64,000 nucleotides of DNA from Bacillus sp. 1NLA3E (lineage in GTDB: Bacteria > Bacillota > Bacilli > Bacillales > Cytobacillaceae). Positions 17,118 to 26,320 of this stretch are shown one piece after another. The stretch lies in contig NC_021171.1 of assembly GCF_000242895.2 (NCBI RefSeq), positions 530,001-594,000 on the forward strand. The letters are read 5' to 3'. The notes under the pieces are model-generated. The model saw only the letters and a list, made by a program, of their open reading frames with translations, did no database searches and was not told the origin of the DNA. Within the stretch, counting starts at the first letter, position 1. Each line of letters starts with the position of its first letter. A program made the position numbers and the translations under genes.

Positions 17118-18464
17118 ATGACAAGCAAAAACCTGATTCAATTGCCGGATGGATATTTGAACCGAACTCCCATTTTTCAGTTTATCCTGCTGTCGATGCT
17201 GTTCCCATTATGGGCGGTAGCGGCCAGCCTGAATGATATTCTTATCACGCAATTCAAGCATGTGTTCGAGTTAAGTGATTTTGCAAGCGCTTTAGTCCAA
17301 AGCGCATTTTACGGAGGATACTTTCTTGTAGCGATACCCGCTTCTATGGTCATCAAAAAGACAAACTATAAATTAGCTATTATTACGGGCTTGTTGTTTT
17401 ATATTGCAGGGTGCACATTGTTTTATCCTGCTTCGGAGATGGCGACATATACGATGTTTCTATTCGCGATTTTCTCCATTGCCATCGGACTTGGTTTTCT
17501 TGAAACAGCTGCAAACACATACAGTTCCATGATTGGGCCGCGTCAGTTTGCAACGCTTCGCTTGAATATTAGCCAGACGTTTTATCCGATTGGATCCATT
17601 TCCGGTATCCTGTTAGGAAAATATCTTGTTTTCCAGGAAGGTGCAAGCATAGAGGCACAAATGTCTAAAATGTCTCCTGAAGAGGCTCGTGTTTTCGGAC
17701 TGCAGATGCTTCAGCATACACTTGAACCATATAAATATATAATTTTTGTTCTTATCGGTGTATTAATATTATTTGTTTTTACTAAATTTCCTATTTGTAA
17801 ACCTGTTATAGAAAAAGCTAAGACCACAGTGAAATCTCCTGGACTGTTGCAGACCTTGAAATATCTGGGTGGAAACAAAAGCTTCCGAAAAGGGATTGCT
17901 GCTCAATTTTTATACGTAGGAATGCAGGTTACGGTATGGTCGTTCACAATTCGTTTGGCGCTTGACCTGAATCCGGACATCAATGAGCGTATCGCTTCGA
18001 ACTTCATGGTGTTCAGTTTCATTGCTTTCTTTGTTGGAAAGTTCATTGCGAACTTCTTAATGACTCGCTTCGCTCCATCAAAGGTATTGACTGTTTATTC
18101 AATTATCGGTGCAGCATTGCTTGCTTTTGTGGCATTCGTGCCAAGTATGGCAGCGGTATATGCGGCAGTTGCCGTGAGCATGCTGTTTGGACCTTGTTGG
18201 CCAACCATCTATGCGGAAACACTTGAAGTTGTTAAGGAAAAGAAATATACAGAGATGGCAGGTGCGGTCCTCGTTATGTCAATCGTAGGTGGAGCAGTGA
18301 TCCCAGCTGCCCAGGGATTCGCATCCGACTTGTTTGGTTCAATGCAGCTTTCATTCCTTATCCCTATGGTTTGCTTTATCTATATCGGTTTCTATTTCTA
18401 TGGAAAAATGAAGCGGAATGCTGCAGAACAAAATACCGAGGAACCACTAAAGGTGGCTAAGTAA
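17118..18464 (+). CDS. deoP: FucP-type sugar:proton symporter, probable deoxyribose permease
   Basis: The protein of about 448 residues has twelve predicted membrane segments. It carries features of the fucose/galactose/hexuronate (FHS) branch of the major facilitator superfamily, such as FPLWAVAASLNDILI in the first segment and GLGFLETAANTYS in the fourth. Its closest functional analogue by context is Salmonella DeoP, also a FucP-type permease. I prefer ATG 17118 over 17112 because GGAG (17106-17109) is 8 rather than 2 bases away. It lies 44 bases after deoC and is presumably cotranscribed. Substrate 2-deoxyribose is inferred from its neighbours, not from binding residues. Confidence 0.88.
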   Translation: MTSKNLIQLPDGYLNRTPIFQFILLSMLFPLWAVAASLNDILITQFKHVFELSDFASALVQSAFYGGYFLVAIPASMVIKKTNYKLAIITGLLFYIAGCTLFYPASEMATYTMFLFAIFSIAIGLGFLETAANTYSSMIGPRQFATLRLNISQTFYPIGSISGILLGKYLVFQEGASIEAQMSKMSPEEARVFGLQMLQHTLEPYKYIIFVLIGVLILFVFTKFPICKPVIEKAKTTVKSPGLLQTLKYLGGNKSFRKGIAAQFLYVGMQVTVWSFTIRLALDLNPDINERIASNFMVFSFIAFFVGKFIANFLMTRFAPSKVLTVYSIIGAALLAFVAFVPSMAAVYAAVAVSMLFGPCWPTIYAETLEVVKEKKYTEMAGAVLVMSIVGGAVIPAAQGFASDLFGSMQLSFLIPMVCFIYIGFYFYGKMKRNAAEQNTEEPLKVAK

Positions 18465-18537
18465 GAAAACCTGATTTACAAGTACAAGGGCGGCCGAATT
18501 CCGGCTGCTCCATAGTTAAAATAGGAGATGAATCGAA

Positions 18538-19554
18538 ATGGCATCAGGAAAAGTTGAATTGCAACGTGCTTATTTTACAGATAGTAGCAAGATAATTTTT
18601 CGTAACGATGAAATGACAGCAAGTCTATTCCGGTATCCGTCTGGTGTGGAAGCAATCGAGCTTAAAAATCTGCGCGGTAGGATGGTTGTCCTTCCTTATA
18701 TGGGACAGATGATCTGGGATTTGGAATTTGATGGCGCCAACCTGAAAATGAAAAACATGTTCTCCCAGCCGAAGAAGGCAGCTAGTGTCATAGATACATA
18801 TGGCTGCTTTGCTTTTCACTCAGGCTTAATCCGCAACGGCTGCCCAGGACCCGAGGATGACCATGATCTTCATGGAGAAATGCCATGCGCTGAAATGGAC
18901 AGGGCGTGGCTTGAGATTACGGATGATGGCATTAAAATCTGTGGTGAGACCGAGTATGTGAAGGGGTTTGGTCACCATTACCTTGCACGGCCAACGGTAA
19001 AAATGTTCAGTCGAGAAACATTCATTGAAATCAACATGAATGTTAAAAATCTTTCGGGTTCAGAGATGCCGCTTCAATATATGTTCCATACAAATTATGC
19101 TTATCTCGAAAATGCGGTCATGAAGCAGAACATCCCTGCCAGTGCTTTTAAACTCAGGGAGTCCATACCGGGACATGTAAAGCCGACCGAGAAATGGCTG
19201 GATTATAATAAAAAGCTCCTTAGTGGGGATGAGATGATTACCGCTTTAAACCAGCCTGAGATGTATGATCCAGAGATTGTGTTTTTTGCAGATAAGTTGG
19301 ACCATTATTTGGAAGATGCAGAATTTGAAATGGTTTCGCATGATGGAACTGCTTTTTTTACCAGATTTTCCACATCTGAATTTAATTACGCAACACGTTG
19401 GATTTTACACAATAGCGACCAGCAGGTTGGAGCTTTCGTGTTACCGGCAACCTGCAGGCCAGAAGGTTTCCTTGCTGCAGAAAGATCAGGTACATTATTG
19501 AAGCTGAATGCTGGAGAGGAAAAATCTTTCACGGTGGTAACAGGAAAAAAATAA
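18538..19554 (+). CDS. deoX: DUF4432 / aldose 1-epimerase-like protein, DeoX-like
   Basis: The 338-residue cytosolic protein has the beta-sandwich aldose-epimerase type sequence of DUF4432. Visible blocks include LPYMGQMIWDLEF, FHSGLIRNGCPGPEDDH, LHGEMPCAEMD and QYMFHTNYAY. In enterobacterial deoxyribose operons (deoQKPX) the fourth gene, deoX, encodes a protein of this family, thought to act as a mutarotase that supplies the anomer used by the kinase. The match of gene set and family supports the same role here. A small GC-rich hairpin (GGCCG/CCGGCT) lies at 18491-18507 between permease and this gene. AGGAGATG precedes the ATG. Confidence 0.82.
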   Translation: MASGKVELQRAYFTDSSKIIFRNDEMTASLFRYPSGVEAIELKNLRGRMVVLPYMGQMIWDLEFDGANLKMKNMFSQPKKAASVIDTYGCFAFHSGLIRNGCPGPEDDHDLHGEMPCAEMDRAWLEITDDGIKICGETEYVKGFGHHYLARPTVKMFSRETFIEINMNVKNLSGSEMPLQYMFHTNYAYLENAVMKQNIPASAFKLRESIPGHVKPTEKWLDYNKKLLSGDEMITALNQPEMYDPEIVFFADKLDHYLEDAEFEMVSHDGTAFFTRFSTSEFNYATRWILHNSDQQVGAFVLPATCRPEGFLAAERSGTLLKLNAGEEKSFTVVTGKK

Positions 19555-19566
19555 GGAGGTAATCAC

Positions 19567-20487
19567 ATGGATATCGCAGTAATCGGATCCAACATGGTGG
19601 ATCTCATTTCATATATTGATAAAATGCCTAAAGAAGGGGAAACACTTGAGGCGCCTGACTTCGAAATTGGTTGTGGAGGAAAAGGTGCAAACCAGGCAGT
19701 CGCGGCGGCAAAAATGGGCTCAAAGGTGATGATGGTTACAAAGGTTGGGGATGATCTGTTTGCGGACAACACGATTCAAAACCTTGAAAGCTATGGAATC
19801 GATACTGAGTTTACTAATAAAGTTCTAGGTACCTCAAGCGGAGTCGCGCCGATTTTTGTAGATCCGGAATCTAAAAACCGCATCCTAATCATTAAGGGGG
19901 CGAATCAGCAGCTTCTACCAGTGGATGTGGACCGGGCGGCAGATAAGCTGAAACAATGTTCCCTGATTGTCCTACAGCTTGAAATTCCGCTCGAGACGAT
20001 TTACCGGGCCATTGAATTTGGAAACGAGCATGGAATTCCTGTTATTCTAAATCCGGCACCCGCCTCAAAGAATCTAGATTTCAGCTATGTGTGCAAATGT
20101 GATTTTTTCATACCAAATGAAAGTGAATTAGAAATCCTGACAGGGATGCCAGTTGAAACGGACGAACAAATCAAGGCTGCTGCAAGCACGTTAATTGAAA
20201 AAGGTGTAAAAGATGTGATTGTAACAATGGGCAGCCGAGGAGTTATGTGGGTGACCAAAGGGGAAGTGCATATCGTTGACTCGCATACGGTAGCCGCTAT
20301 TGACACAACAGGGGCGGGAGATGCTTTTATTGGTTGCTTTGCCCACTATTTCGTGCAAGACGGAGATGTTCTTCATGCCATAAAAATGGCTACTGCTTTT
20401 GCGGCATTAAGTGTCACAAAACGTGGAACACAGACTTCTTATCCAAGTTTTGACGAAGTCGAGCAGTTCATGAATGTAATGGTTTGA
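19567..20487 (+). CDS. deoK: PfkB-family sugar kinase, probable deoxyribokinase
   Basis: The 306-residue kinase has the ribokinase start MDIAVIGSNMVDLISYIDKM, the PfkB motif GCGGKGANQAVAAAKMG, and the catalytic signature DTTGAGDAFIGCF (Asp base in GAGD). It would phosphorylate 2-deoxyribose (or ribose) at O5 with ATP. The operon has deoC but no ribose transport genes, so deoxyribokinase is the better name than ribokinase. The distinction cannot be read from the sequence. AAGGAGG lies 6 bases before the ATG and only 12 bases separate it from the DeoX-like gene. A strong terminator follows. Confidence 0.88.
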   Translation: MDIAVIGSNMVDLISYIDKMPKEGETLEAPDFEIGCGGKGANQAVAAAKMGSKVMMVTKVGDDLFADNTIQNLESYGIDTEFTNKVLGTSSGVAPIFVDPESKNRILIIKGANQQLLPVDVDRAADKLKQCSLIVLQLEIPLETIYRAIEFGNEHGIPVILNPAPASKNLDFSYVCKCDFFIPNESELEILTGMPVETDEQIKAAASTLIEKGVKDVIVTMGSRGVMWVTKGEVHIVDSHTVAAIDTTGAGDAFIGCFAHYFVQDGDVLHAIKMATAFAALSVTKRGTQTSYPSFDEVEQFMNVMV

Positions 20488-20494
20488 ATAAACT

Positions 20495-20528
20495 AAAGGG
20501 TACATTTTATCAAAAAGTACCCTTTTTC
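20495..20528 (+). terminator. Terminator of the deo operon
   Basis: AAAGGGTAC (20495-20503) pairs with GTACCCTTT (20517-20525), followed by further T residues. Confidence 0.9.
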
Positions 20529-20535
20529 TATATTC

Positions 20536-20607
20536 CCTCCCGTCATAAAATATACATATCTAAATCTGCCCCGAGTTCAGGTAATTGAACTCGGGGTATT
20601 TTTATAT
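20536..20607 (+). repeat. Intergenic repeat with terminator-like hairpin, copy 2
   Basis: This copy of the 9414-9480 repeat has a perfect 11-bp stem (CCCCGAGTTCA 20569-20579 with TGAACTCGGGG 20586-20596) followed by TATTTTTATA. It sits right after the deo terminator and forms a second terminator in tandem. Confidence 0.7.
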
Positions 20608-20697
20608 CTGTTGCTTGCCATTCTTGCTTTTTTAAACTTTAACATTTATTGAAAACGATTTGTTTAGTGCATATGCACAAAATTATTTGTTAGATTA

Positions 20698-20712
20698 TCA
20701 ATTGTTAAGGGA
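20698..20712 (-). promoter_or_regulatory. Candidate CdaR-family operator before the glycerate operon
   Basis: On the minus strand CCTTAACAATT matches CTTAACAATT at 24518-24527 in front of the cdaR gene itself. A shared motif upstream of both the regulator and its likely target operon is the expected pattern for an operator. It is inference from two sites. Confidence 0.4.
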
Positions 20713-20729
20713 TTGCTATGCAATTATAC

Positions 20730-20743
20730 TGAAAGCGTATTCA
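20730..20743 (+). promoter_or_regulatory. Candidate CcpA cre site before the glycerate operon
   Basis: TGAAAGCGTATTCA is a good match to the cre consensus. It lies about 200 bases before the GntP-type permease gene, within its promoter region. Confidence 0.6.
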
Positions 20744-20944
20744 ATGAAAGGTAATAATAAAAGAGACTAGAAAGGGGTTAGCAATAAAAAATAAACAATG
20801 AGTATGCAAAGACCAGAAATGAATAATTGTGCAATCTTATAATAGGTCTATTGAATTTATAAAAGTTAATAGGGCACAAATATATGATAGAAAAGAGCAC
20901 ATTCATCTAAAAGAATTCACATCTAACTATTAGGAGGATTTAAA

Positions 20945-22246
20945 ATGGCTACAGCAATAGATATTAGCTGGATTGGCGCTTTAAGCGGATTGGCATTGGC
21001 AATCATTTTAATTTTATTTAGGCTGGCACCAACTTATTCATTGATTCTTGGAGCAATTGTTGGTGCCTTCATTGGCGGCGCTAACTTTGCAGAAGCAGTT
21101 CAAATCTTAATTACAGGAACACAAAGTGTTCAGGGTACGGTCATTCGCATTATCGCTGCAGGTGTTTTTGCAGGTGTCATGATGGAATCCGGAGCAGCGG
21201 AAACCATTGCAAAAGTTATTGTAGATAAACTCGGTGGAACGAAAGCCATGCTGTCACTGGCATTGGCTACCATGATTATCACAGCAGTAGGTGTATTCAT
21301 CCCTGTTGCCGTATTGATTGTTGCACCAATCGCATTGTCTGTCGGAAACAAAATGGGTTATTCCAAAGTGGCCATGCTGGTTGCTTTGTCTGGCGGCGGT
21401 AAAGCAGGTAACATAATTTCTCCAAACCCTAATACCATTGCAGCAGCAGGCGGATTCAAGCTCGATGTTAACCAGGTCATGATCGGCGGACTTGTCCCTG
21501 CTATTATCGGTGTAATTGTTACGGTTATTATCGCATCATTAATCAAGTATAAAGGCACAAAAGTAACGGATGCTGAAGCTGCAGAATTGGAACAGGCTAG
21601 CTCCACAAATCTCCCGGCATTATCAAAAGCCCTGGTAACTCCTATCATTGCTATTGTTCTTTTGATGATTAGTCCTATTGGTTCGATGATAGGCATTGAT
21701 TTCCTTGCAAAACTTAAAATTGATTCCTTGTTTATCCTGCCGTTTGCCGGTGTAATGGGTTCCCTGGCGCTTGGCAAGAGAAAACAAATTATGGATTATT
21801 GTACAGCTGGTTTAAATAGAATGACACCAACGATTCTGATCATTATTGGCGCAGGAGCCATTGGCGGGTTAATTACAGCGTCAGACCTACCTGAACAAGT
21901 TGTTGCTCTGGTAAATTCATCAGGCATTTCTGGTACTTTCCTTGCACCAATTGCAGGCATATTAATGGCAGCGGCAACGGCATCCACTTCAACAGGTGTT
22001 ATCTTGGCTACTGGTTCATTCTCAGATGCTATTTTGAATACTGGTGTAGCACCTTTGGCAGCTGCAGTAATGACTCATGCTGGTGCAACTGTAATCGACC
22101 ACCTACCACATGGCACTTACTTCCACGTTACACGTAATGCCATGAACATGAGCATGAAAGACAGGATGAAGGTTGTCTTATTTGAAAGTATTGTCGGTCT
22201 AACGATGACGATCGTAGCAGTAATCCTGTACGGATTTATTTTATAA
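20945..22246 (+). CDS. GntP-family permease, probable glycerate transporter
   Basis: The 433-residue integral membrane protein has 12 or more hydrophobic segments and the GntP/CitMHS signature elements. Examples are the GKAGNIISPNPNTIAAA block (about residues 152-168) and the late HAGATVIDHLPHGTYFH segment. GntP-family members import gluconate or related sugar acids with protons. The next gene is glycerate kinase and the third a CdaR-type sugar-diacid regulator, so D-glycerate is the likely substrate. AGGAGG lies 8 bases before the ATG. The 457-base leader holds a cre box and a candidate regulator site. Confidence 0.9.
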   Translation: MATAIDISWIGALSGLALAIILILFRLAPTYSLILGAIVGAFIGGANFAEAVQILITGTQSVQGTVIRIIAAGVFAGVMMESGAAETIAKVIVDKLGGTKAMLSLALATMIITAVGVFIPVAVLIVAPIALSVGNKMGYSKVAMLVALSGGGKAGNIISPNPNTIAAAGGFKLDVNQVMIGGLVPAIIGVIVTVIIASLIKYKGTKVTDAEAAELEQASSTNLPALSKALVTPIIAIVLLMISPIGSMIGIDFLAKLKIDSLFILPFAGVMGSLALGKRKQIMDYCTAGLNRMTPTILIIIGAGAIGGLITASDLPEQVVALVNSSGISGTFLAPIAGILMAAATASTSTGVILATGSFSDAILNTGVAPLAAAVMTHAGATVIDHLPHGTYFHVTRNAMNMSMKDRMKVVLFESIVGLTMTIVAVILYGFIL

Positions 22247-22261
22247 AAGAATGGGGTATAC

Positions 22262-23401
22262 ATGATGGGGAAAACATTTTTATTGGCTCCTGATTCGTTT
22301 AAAGAAAGCATGACGGCAAAAGAAGTATGCGAGGCAATGGAGATTGGCATCAAAAGAGCCATTCCGGATGCTGAATGCATTCATGTACCAATGGCAGATG
22401 GCGGAGAAGGCACCGTCCAGTCGTTGATAGATGCAACAGGCGGCACATTGATAAAAAAGGAAGTTATGGGGCCGCTTGGCACACCGGTTATGGCGCAGTA
22501 TGGGATCTTGGGAGATGGCAAGACCGGCGTGATTGAAATGGCATCAGCAAGCGGAATTCATTACGTTACGAAAGAAACAAAAAATCCTTTCATTACAACT
22601 ACATTTGGAACCGGGGAATTAATTAAGGATTGTATAGAACAGGGCATTACAGACATCATTCTGGGCATTGGCGGAAGCGCTACGAATGATGGTGGCACCG
22701 GAATGGCAGTTGCACTGGGGTATAAATTCCTGGATAAAGACCGGAATGAGCTGCCATTTGGAGGCGGATATTTAGGCGAGCTCGATACAATCGATCCTTC
22801 TGATGTTAATCCACAATTAAAAAATGTTAACATTTTGGTAGCATCGGATGTAACTAATCCATTGTGCGGAGAACGTGGCGCATCAGCTGTTTTCGGTCCG
22901 CAGAAGGGCGCTACACCTGAAATGGTTCAAATCTTGGATAATAATTTGAGGCACTACGGTAAAGTTGTAAAAGAGCAGCTAGGAATTGATATGGTGGATG
23001 TACCAGGTGCAGGTGGTGCAGGCGGCCTTGGTGCAGGTCTGCTTGCTTTCACCAACTCCACGATGAAAAAGGGTATTGAAATTGTGATCAAGTATACAAA
23101 TTTAAAAGAAAAACTGCAAAATGTTGACTATTGCTTTACAGGAGAAGGTGGTATTGATTTCCAAACGAAATTTGGAAAAGCCCCTTACGGCGTTTCCCAG
23201 GCAGCCAAAAGTGTTAATAGTGACATTAAGGTGATCGCACTTGCAGGATATGTGGGCAAGGATGTTGAAACTTTATACGATGAAGGCTTTGACGCTATTT
23301 TTGGAATTGTACCAGGAGCAGCTGATCTTGATACTTTGCTTGAGCAAGGTAAGGAAAACGTTGCCCGGACCTCTGAAAGCATTGCAAGATTGTTAAAATA
23401 G
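22262..23401 (+). CDS. glxK: Glycerate kinase
   Basis: The 379-residue enzyme of the GarK/GlxK family phosphorylates glycerate with ATP, feeding it into glycolysis. Diagnostic blocks are the N-terminal LLAPDSFKESMTAKEVCEAM, VPMADGGEGTVQSLIDATGG, LGIGGSATNDGGTGMA and VPGAGGAGGLGAGL. Length is normal. Two ATG codons occur at 22262 and 22265; GGGG at 22253-22256 fits the second slightly better. It lies 15 bases after the permease gene, so the two form an operon. Gene symbol is by family; garK would be an equal choice. Confidence 0.93.
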   Translation: MMGKTFLLAPDSFKESMTAKEVCEAMEIGIKRAIPDAECIHVPMADGGEGTVQSLIDATGGTLIKKEVMGPLGTPVMAQYGILGDGKTGVIEMASASGIHYVTKETKNPFITTTFGTGELIKDCIEQGITDIILGIGGSATNDGGTGMAVALGYKFLDKDRNELPFGGGYLGELDTIDPSDVNPQLKNVNILVASDVTNPLCGERGASAVFGPQKGATPEMVQILDNNLRHYGKVVKEQLGIDMVDVPGAGGAGGLGAGLLAFTNSTMKKGIEIVIKYTNLKEKLQNVDYCFTGEGGIDFQTKFGKAPYGVSQAAKSVNSDIKVIALAGYVGKDVETLYDEGFDAIFGIVPGAADLDTLLEQGKENVARTSESIARLLK

Positions 23402-23412
23402 AAATTAATAAA

Positions 23413-23442
23413 GAGGCTGTCCCAGAAATTAGGGACAGCCTC
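23413..23442. terminator. Bidirectional terminator between glycerate operon and cdaR
   Basis: GAGGCTGTCCC (23413-23423) pairs perfectly with GGGACAGCCTC (23432-23442). It serves the glycerate kinase gene on the plus strand and ends one base before the convergent cdaR stop codon. Confidence 0.85.
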
Positions 23443-23443
23443 C

Positions 23444-24472
23444 TTATTTCTCCCGATTAATCAGCATAAAGAGTAGTTCCACGAGCTCTAATATATTTTT
23501 AGGATCTTTGCCGGTGATTTTAAAAATCCTGTTTAGCCGATAATTCAATGTATTCCTGTGGATAATGAGCTGACTGGCCGTTTCATTGGCGTTCTGGTTA
23601 CAGTTGAGATAAACCTGCAGAGTTTTTATCAGTTCATCATTTTTTTTAAATAAATGGACCATCCGACCTGTTTTTGCATCATTTCTTTGCAGTTCGGACA
23701 TATCGGCGATGAATTCACATTTTTCATAGGAAATGACTTTTTTGTTTAAAAATAAACCTTTCAATACTCGCATGGCAGATTTGGCTTGTAAAAATCCGTC
23801 AGAAATTTTATCATTCATTTTGCTAATGGAGATGAAAGCATCTGGATACTGGTTTTCAATCTGTTCTTGGAGCGCTTCAATCTTATTTGTTTCCTGAACT
23901 ACAATGCAAAGTGAATGATTGGATGTATTGAAGGATGGGAAATTTTTAAAGAAATCTTCTTCAATCTCATTAGGACATTCAAGATACACCATTTGGGAAG
24001 GTTTATTTAACTGGATGTCGTAGGCTAAAGCCTGATCCGTTAGTTCCTTTGTATATGTTGTATTTGAATCTGTCATGAAGCTAAAAAACTCTTGTTTTAA
24101 GTTTTTTTCTAGATTCTCCTTTTCCGATGCAACACTCTGCTCGATTAACAAAATAACAGCCGATTTAAGAAGGTTTCCGAATGGTCTAGTTTCCATAACC
24201 TCACCACTGATCCCTACTACTCCGACAATGTCGCCATTCAATTCGATTGGCAAATTAATGCCCTTTTTTACGAACTCTTCATCCTGTTTGATTTCTGATA
24301 TTTTCTTTTGTTTAATGGCAGCCACTGCTCCATGATGTAGTGTACCAATCCTTTTTTTATTTCCACTCCCGATTATGACGCCAGTTTTATCCATTATATT
24401 AATATTATAAGGAATATCCTTCATCATTCTATCGACAATGTTTTGGGCCTGATGATGAGTCAATTCATACAT
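23444..24472 (-). CDS. cdaR: CdaR-family sugar diacid / glycerate regulator
   Basis: The 342-residue protein has the N-terminal putative sugar-diacid recognition domain (about residues 1-130, with LPIELNGDIVGVVGISGE). It ends in a PucR-type C-terminal helix-turn-helix (NANETASQLIIHRNTLNYRL). E. coli CdaR activates glycarate and glycerate genes. The convergent neighbour here is a glycerate permease/kinase operon, so the same role is likely. I start at ATG 24472 because GAGGAG (24481-24486) is 8 bases upstream; an in-frame ATG at 24496 adds residues absent from typical starts (MYELTHHQAQ). A TTAACAAT motif pair lies just upstream. Confidence 0.9.
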   Translation of the reverse strand: MYELTHHQAQNIVDRMMKDIPYNINIMDKTGVIIGSGNKKRIGTLHHGAVAAIKQKKISEIKQDEEFVKKGINLPIELNGDIVGVVGISGEVMETRPFGNLLKSAVILLIEQSVASEKENLEKNLKQEFFSFMTDSNTTYTKELTDQALAYDIQLNKPSQMVYLECPNEIEEDFFKNFPSFNTSNHSLCIVVQETNKIEALQEQIENQYPDAFISISKMNDKISDGFLQAKSAMRVLKGLFLNKKVISYEKCEFIADMSELQRNDAKTGRMVHLFKKNDELIKTLQVYLNCNQNANETASQLIIHRNTLNYRLNRIFKITGKDPKNILELVELLFMLINREK

Positions 24473-24517
24473 AGATATAGCTCCTCTATAAATCACTTGT
24501 TTAAATTGTAAGCATCT

Positions 24518-24540
24518 CTTAACAATTTACCTATTGTTAA
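24518..24540. promoter_or_regulatory. Inverted TTAACAAT motif upstream of cdaR
   Basis: CTTAACAATT (24518-24527) and TATTGTTAA (24532-24540) form an inverted repeat, TTAACAAT-N6-ATTGTTAA. The same half-site occurs at 20700-20709 before the glycerate operon. Confidence 0.5.
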
Positions 24541-24583
24541 TTTATGAACCATCTATTATAAAGGCGTTATTCTGGGGTTTTTA

Positions 24584-26191
24584 CTAATTGAAATAGGGAA
24601 GTTCAATAATAAACTTTGTACCCCTTTCGTTACTGCTGGCATACATCGTTCCGTTATGGTTTTCCACTATTTTTCTTGATACTGATAATCCTAAACCCGT
24701 TCCACTGTCTTTGGTCGAAAAGAATGGTTCAAAAATATGAGTGAGAACAGAAGAGTGAATTCCTTTCCCATTATCATTAAATATAAATTGAACATGAGAG
24801 TTAACTAAATTAGTACTTATATTAATGATTAAAGGGGTGTCCGTTTTTGCTTGCAATGAATTTTGAAATAAATTAATAAATACCTGCAATAGTTCTTCAC
24901 GGTTACAAAGGATAGAAAGATTTTTAGTCTCAGGAAGAATTTCTACATTTATCTCTACATTGTAGAGTAATGATTCACTTTTAAGAAATTTCAATAGGTA
25001 ATCGATAAAAAAATGTTGGATATTTATCCTTTCTAACTCTTTATATGAAGCTTTTGCGATACTTAAGAAATCGGAAATAATTTTATTCACACGGTCAATT
25101 TCTGGAATTAATAAACTAGAAAATAGATGGGATGTTCTACTATCTACATCTTTTTCAAGAAATTGTAAGTATCCCCTAACGGTTGTCAACGGATTTCTAA
25201 TTTCATGGGCAATTCCAGCAGCAATTCGACCTGCAAGAGCTTGTTTTTCTGACTCTTTTATTTTTTCCTCAATTAAATGCCGGTCGGTTATATCCCTAAA
25301 TTGGCCAAATGCGCCAATAACCTTTTCATCTTCATAGATTGGTTGAGCATCAAATAAACATACTACTTGATCACTATTTATGTTATTAAATGTAAGTACT
25401 TCATTTTCATATTTTTCTTCAAACTCTATTACTCGTTTAAAAAATTCTCCAGTCAAATCAGAATCATATATACTCTTTCCAATAACTGAACTGCTAGTTT
25501 GGTTAAAAATTTGTTGAGCAAAATCATTAAACTCAATTGTAATACCTTTTTCATCAGTTATTACAATTCCGTTTCTTGTTCTGCACAACATAATTTGATT
25601 TAAAATATTAAGTTTCCTATTTTTTTTTCTTAGTAACAGTTCTCTTTCGATGGAATCTACCACCTGAGATAACATGGTTAAAAATAAAGGATTTTGAAAT
25701 AAGATTGGCACCATTATACAAACACTACCAAGTAAATTATCTTCATCTGTGTAATGAAATGGTACACCGTAACAAGCTACTTCATAAAGAAACTTATGAT
25801 AATGATCTTCGCCTTTTAATCTTACAGGGTGCCTATGTTTTAATGCTAAGCTAACGACATTTGTACCCGTATCTTCTTGCCTAAAAAGACTTCCTAATTT
25901 AATACCAAACTGTTCTATGGCAGTCCTAATTGTTTCGTCACCAACCATATCCAACAAGTATCCTTCCGAATCAGAGATAACGATCAAGATAGGTGTTCCA
26001 TTTAATGAATCTATGAGCTTATTTGAAAAAAAACTAACAACAGATAAGATCTCACTGTATTCTTTCCTTTTGCTATCTAGTACTTGATTTGTCATAAACC
26101 CTTTTGGTTTAGCTATTTCGTTTGGATCCATTCCACTTTCTATACACATTCTCTTTGATTCAGTTATATAATATGGTTCTTTTTCAGCCAT
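24584..26191 (-). CDS. Soluble PAS-domain sensor histidine kinase
   Basis: The 535-residue kinase has no membrane segment. The N-terminal 200 residues resemble the GAF-type sensor of AcoR-like regulators (ESKRMCIESGMDP; EEQ..GIKLGSLFRQEDTGTN). A PAS domain follows at about 210-320. A HisKA domain has the phospho-accepting His in AGIAHEIRNPLTTVRGYL, and a HATPase domain carries N-box LFQNSLQA, DNGKG and STKDSGTGLGLS. It belongs to the KinA/AtoS-type group that feeds Spo0A or NtrC-like regulators. No response regulator adjoins, so it is an orphan. GAGGTG precedes the ATG. Confidence 0.93.
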   Translation of the reverse strand: MAEKEPYYITESKRMCIESGMDPNEIAKPKGFMTNQVLDSKRKEYSEILSVVSFFSNKLIDSLNGTPILIVISDSEGYLLDMVGDETIRTAIEQFGIKLGSLFRQEDTGTNVVSLALKHRHPVRLKGEDHYHKFLYEVACYGVPFHYTDEDNLLGSVCIMVPILFQNPLFLTMLSQVVDSIERELLLRKKNRKLNILNQIMLCRTRNGIVITDEKGITIEFNDFAQQIFNQTSSSVIGKSIYDSDLTGEFFKRVIEFEEKYENEVLTFNNINSDQVVCLFDAQPIYEDEKVIGAFGQFRDITDRHLIEEKIKESEKQALAGRIAAGIAHEIRNPLTTVRGYLQFLEKDVDSRTSHLFSSLLIPEIDRVNKIISDFLSIAKASYKELERINIQHFFIDYLLKFLKSESLLYNVEINVEILPETKNLSILCNREELLQVFINLFQNSLQAKTDTPLIINISTNLVNSHVQFIFNDNGKGIHSSVLTHIFEPFFSTKDSGTGLGLSVSRKIVENHNGTMYASSNERGTKFIIELPYFN

Positions 26192-26320
26192 TAGTCACCT
26201 CTAGTAAGTCAATAATACATCATAACATTCTAATAATAATTATATTAATGTTATATTGCTAGTTTAAATTAACTTTAAAATGTTACTTAATAAAAAAGAA
26301 CAGAATGGTTGAGATCAATA

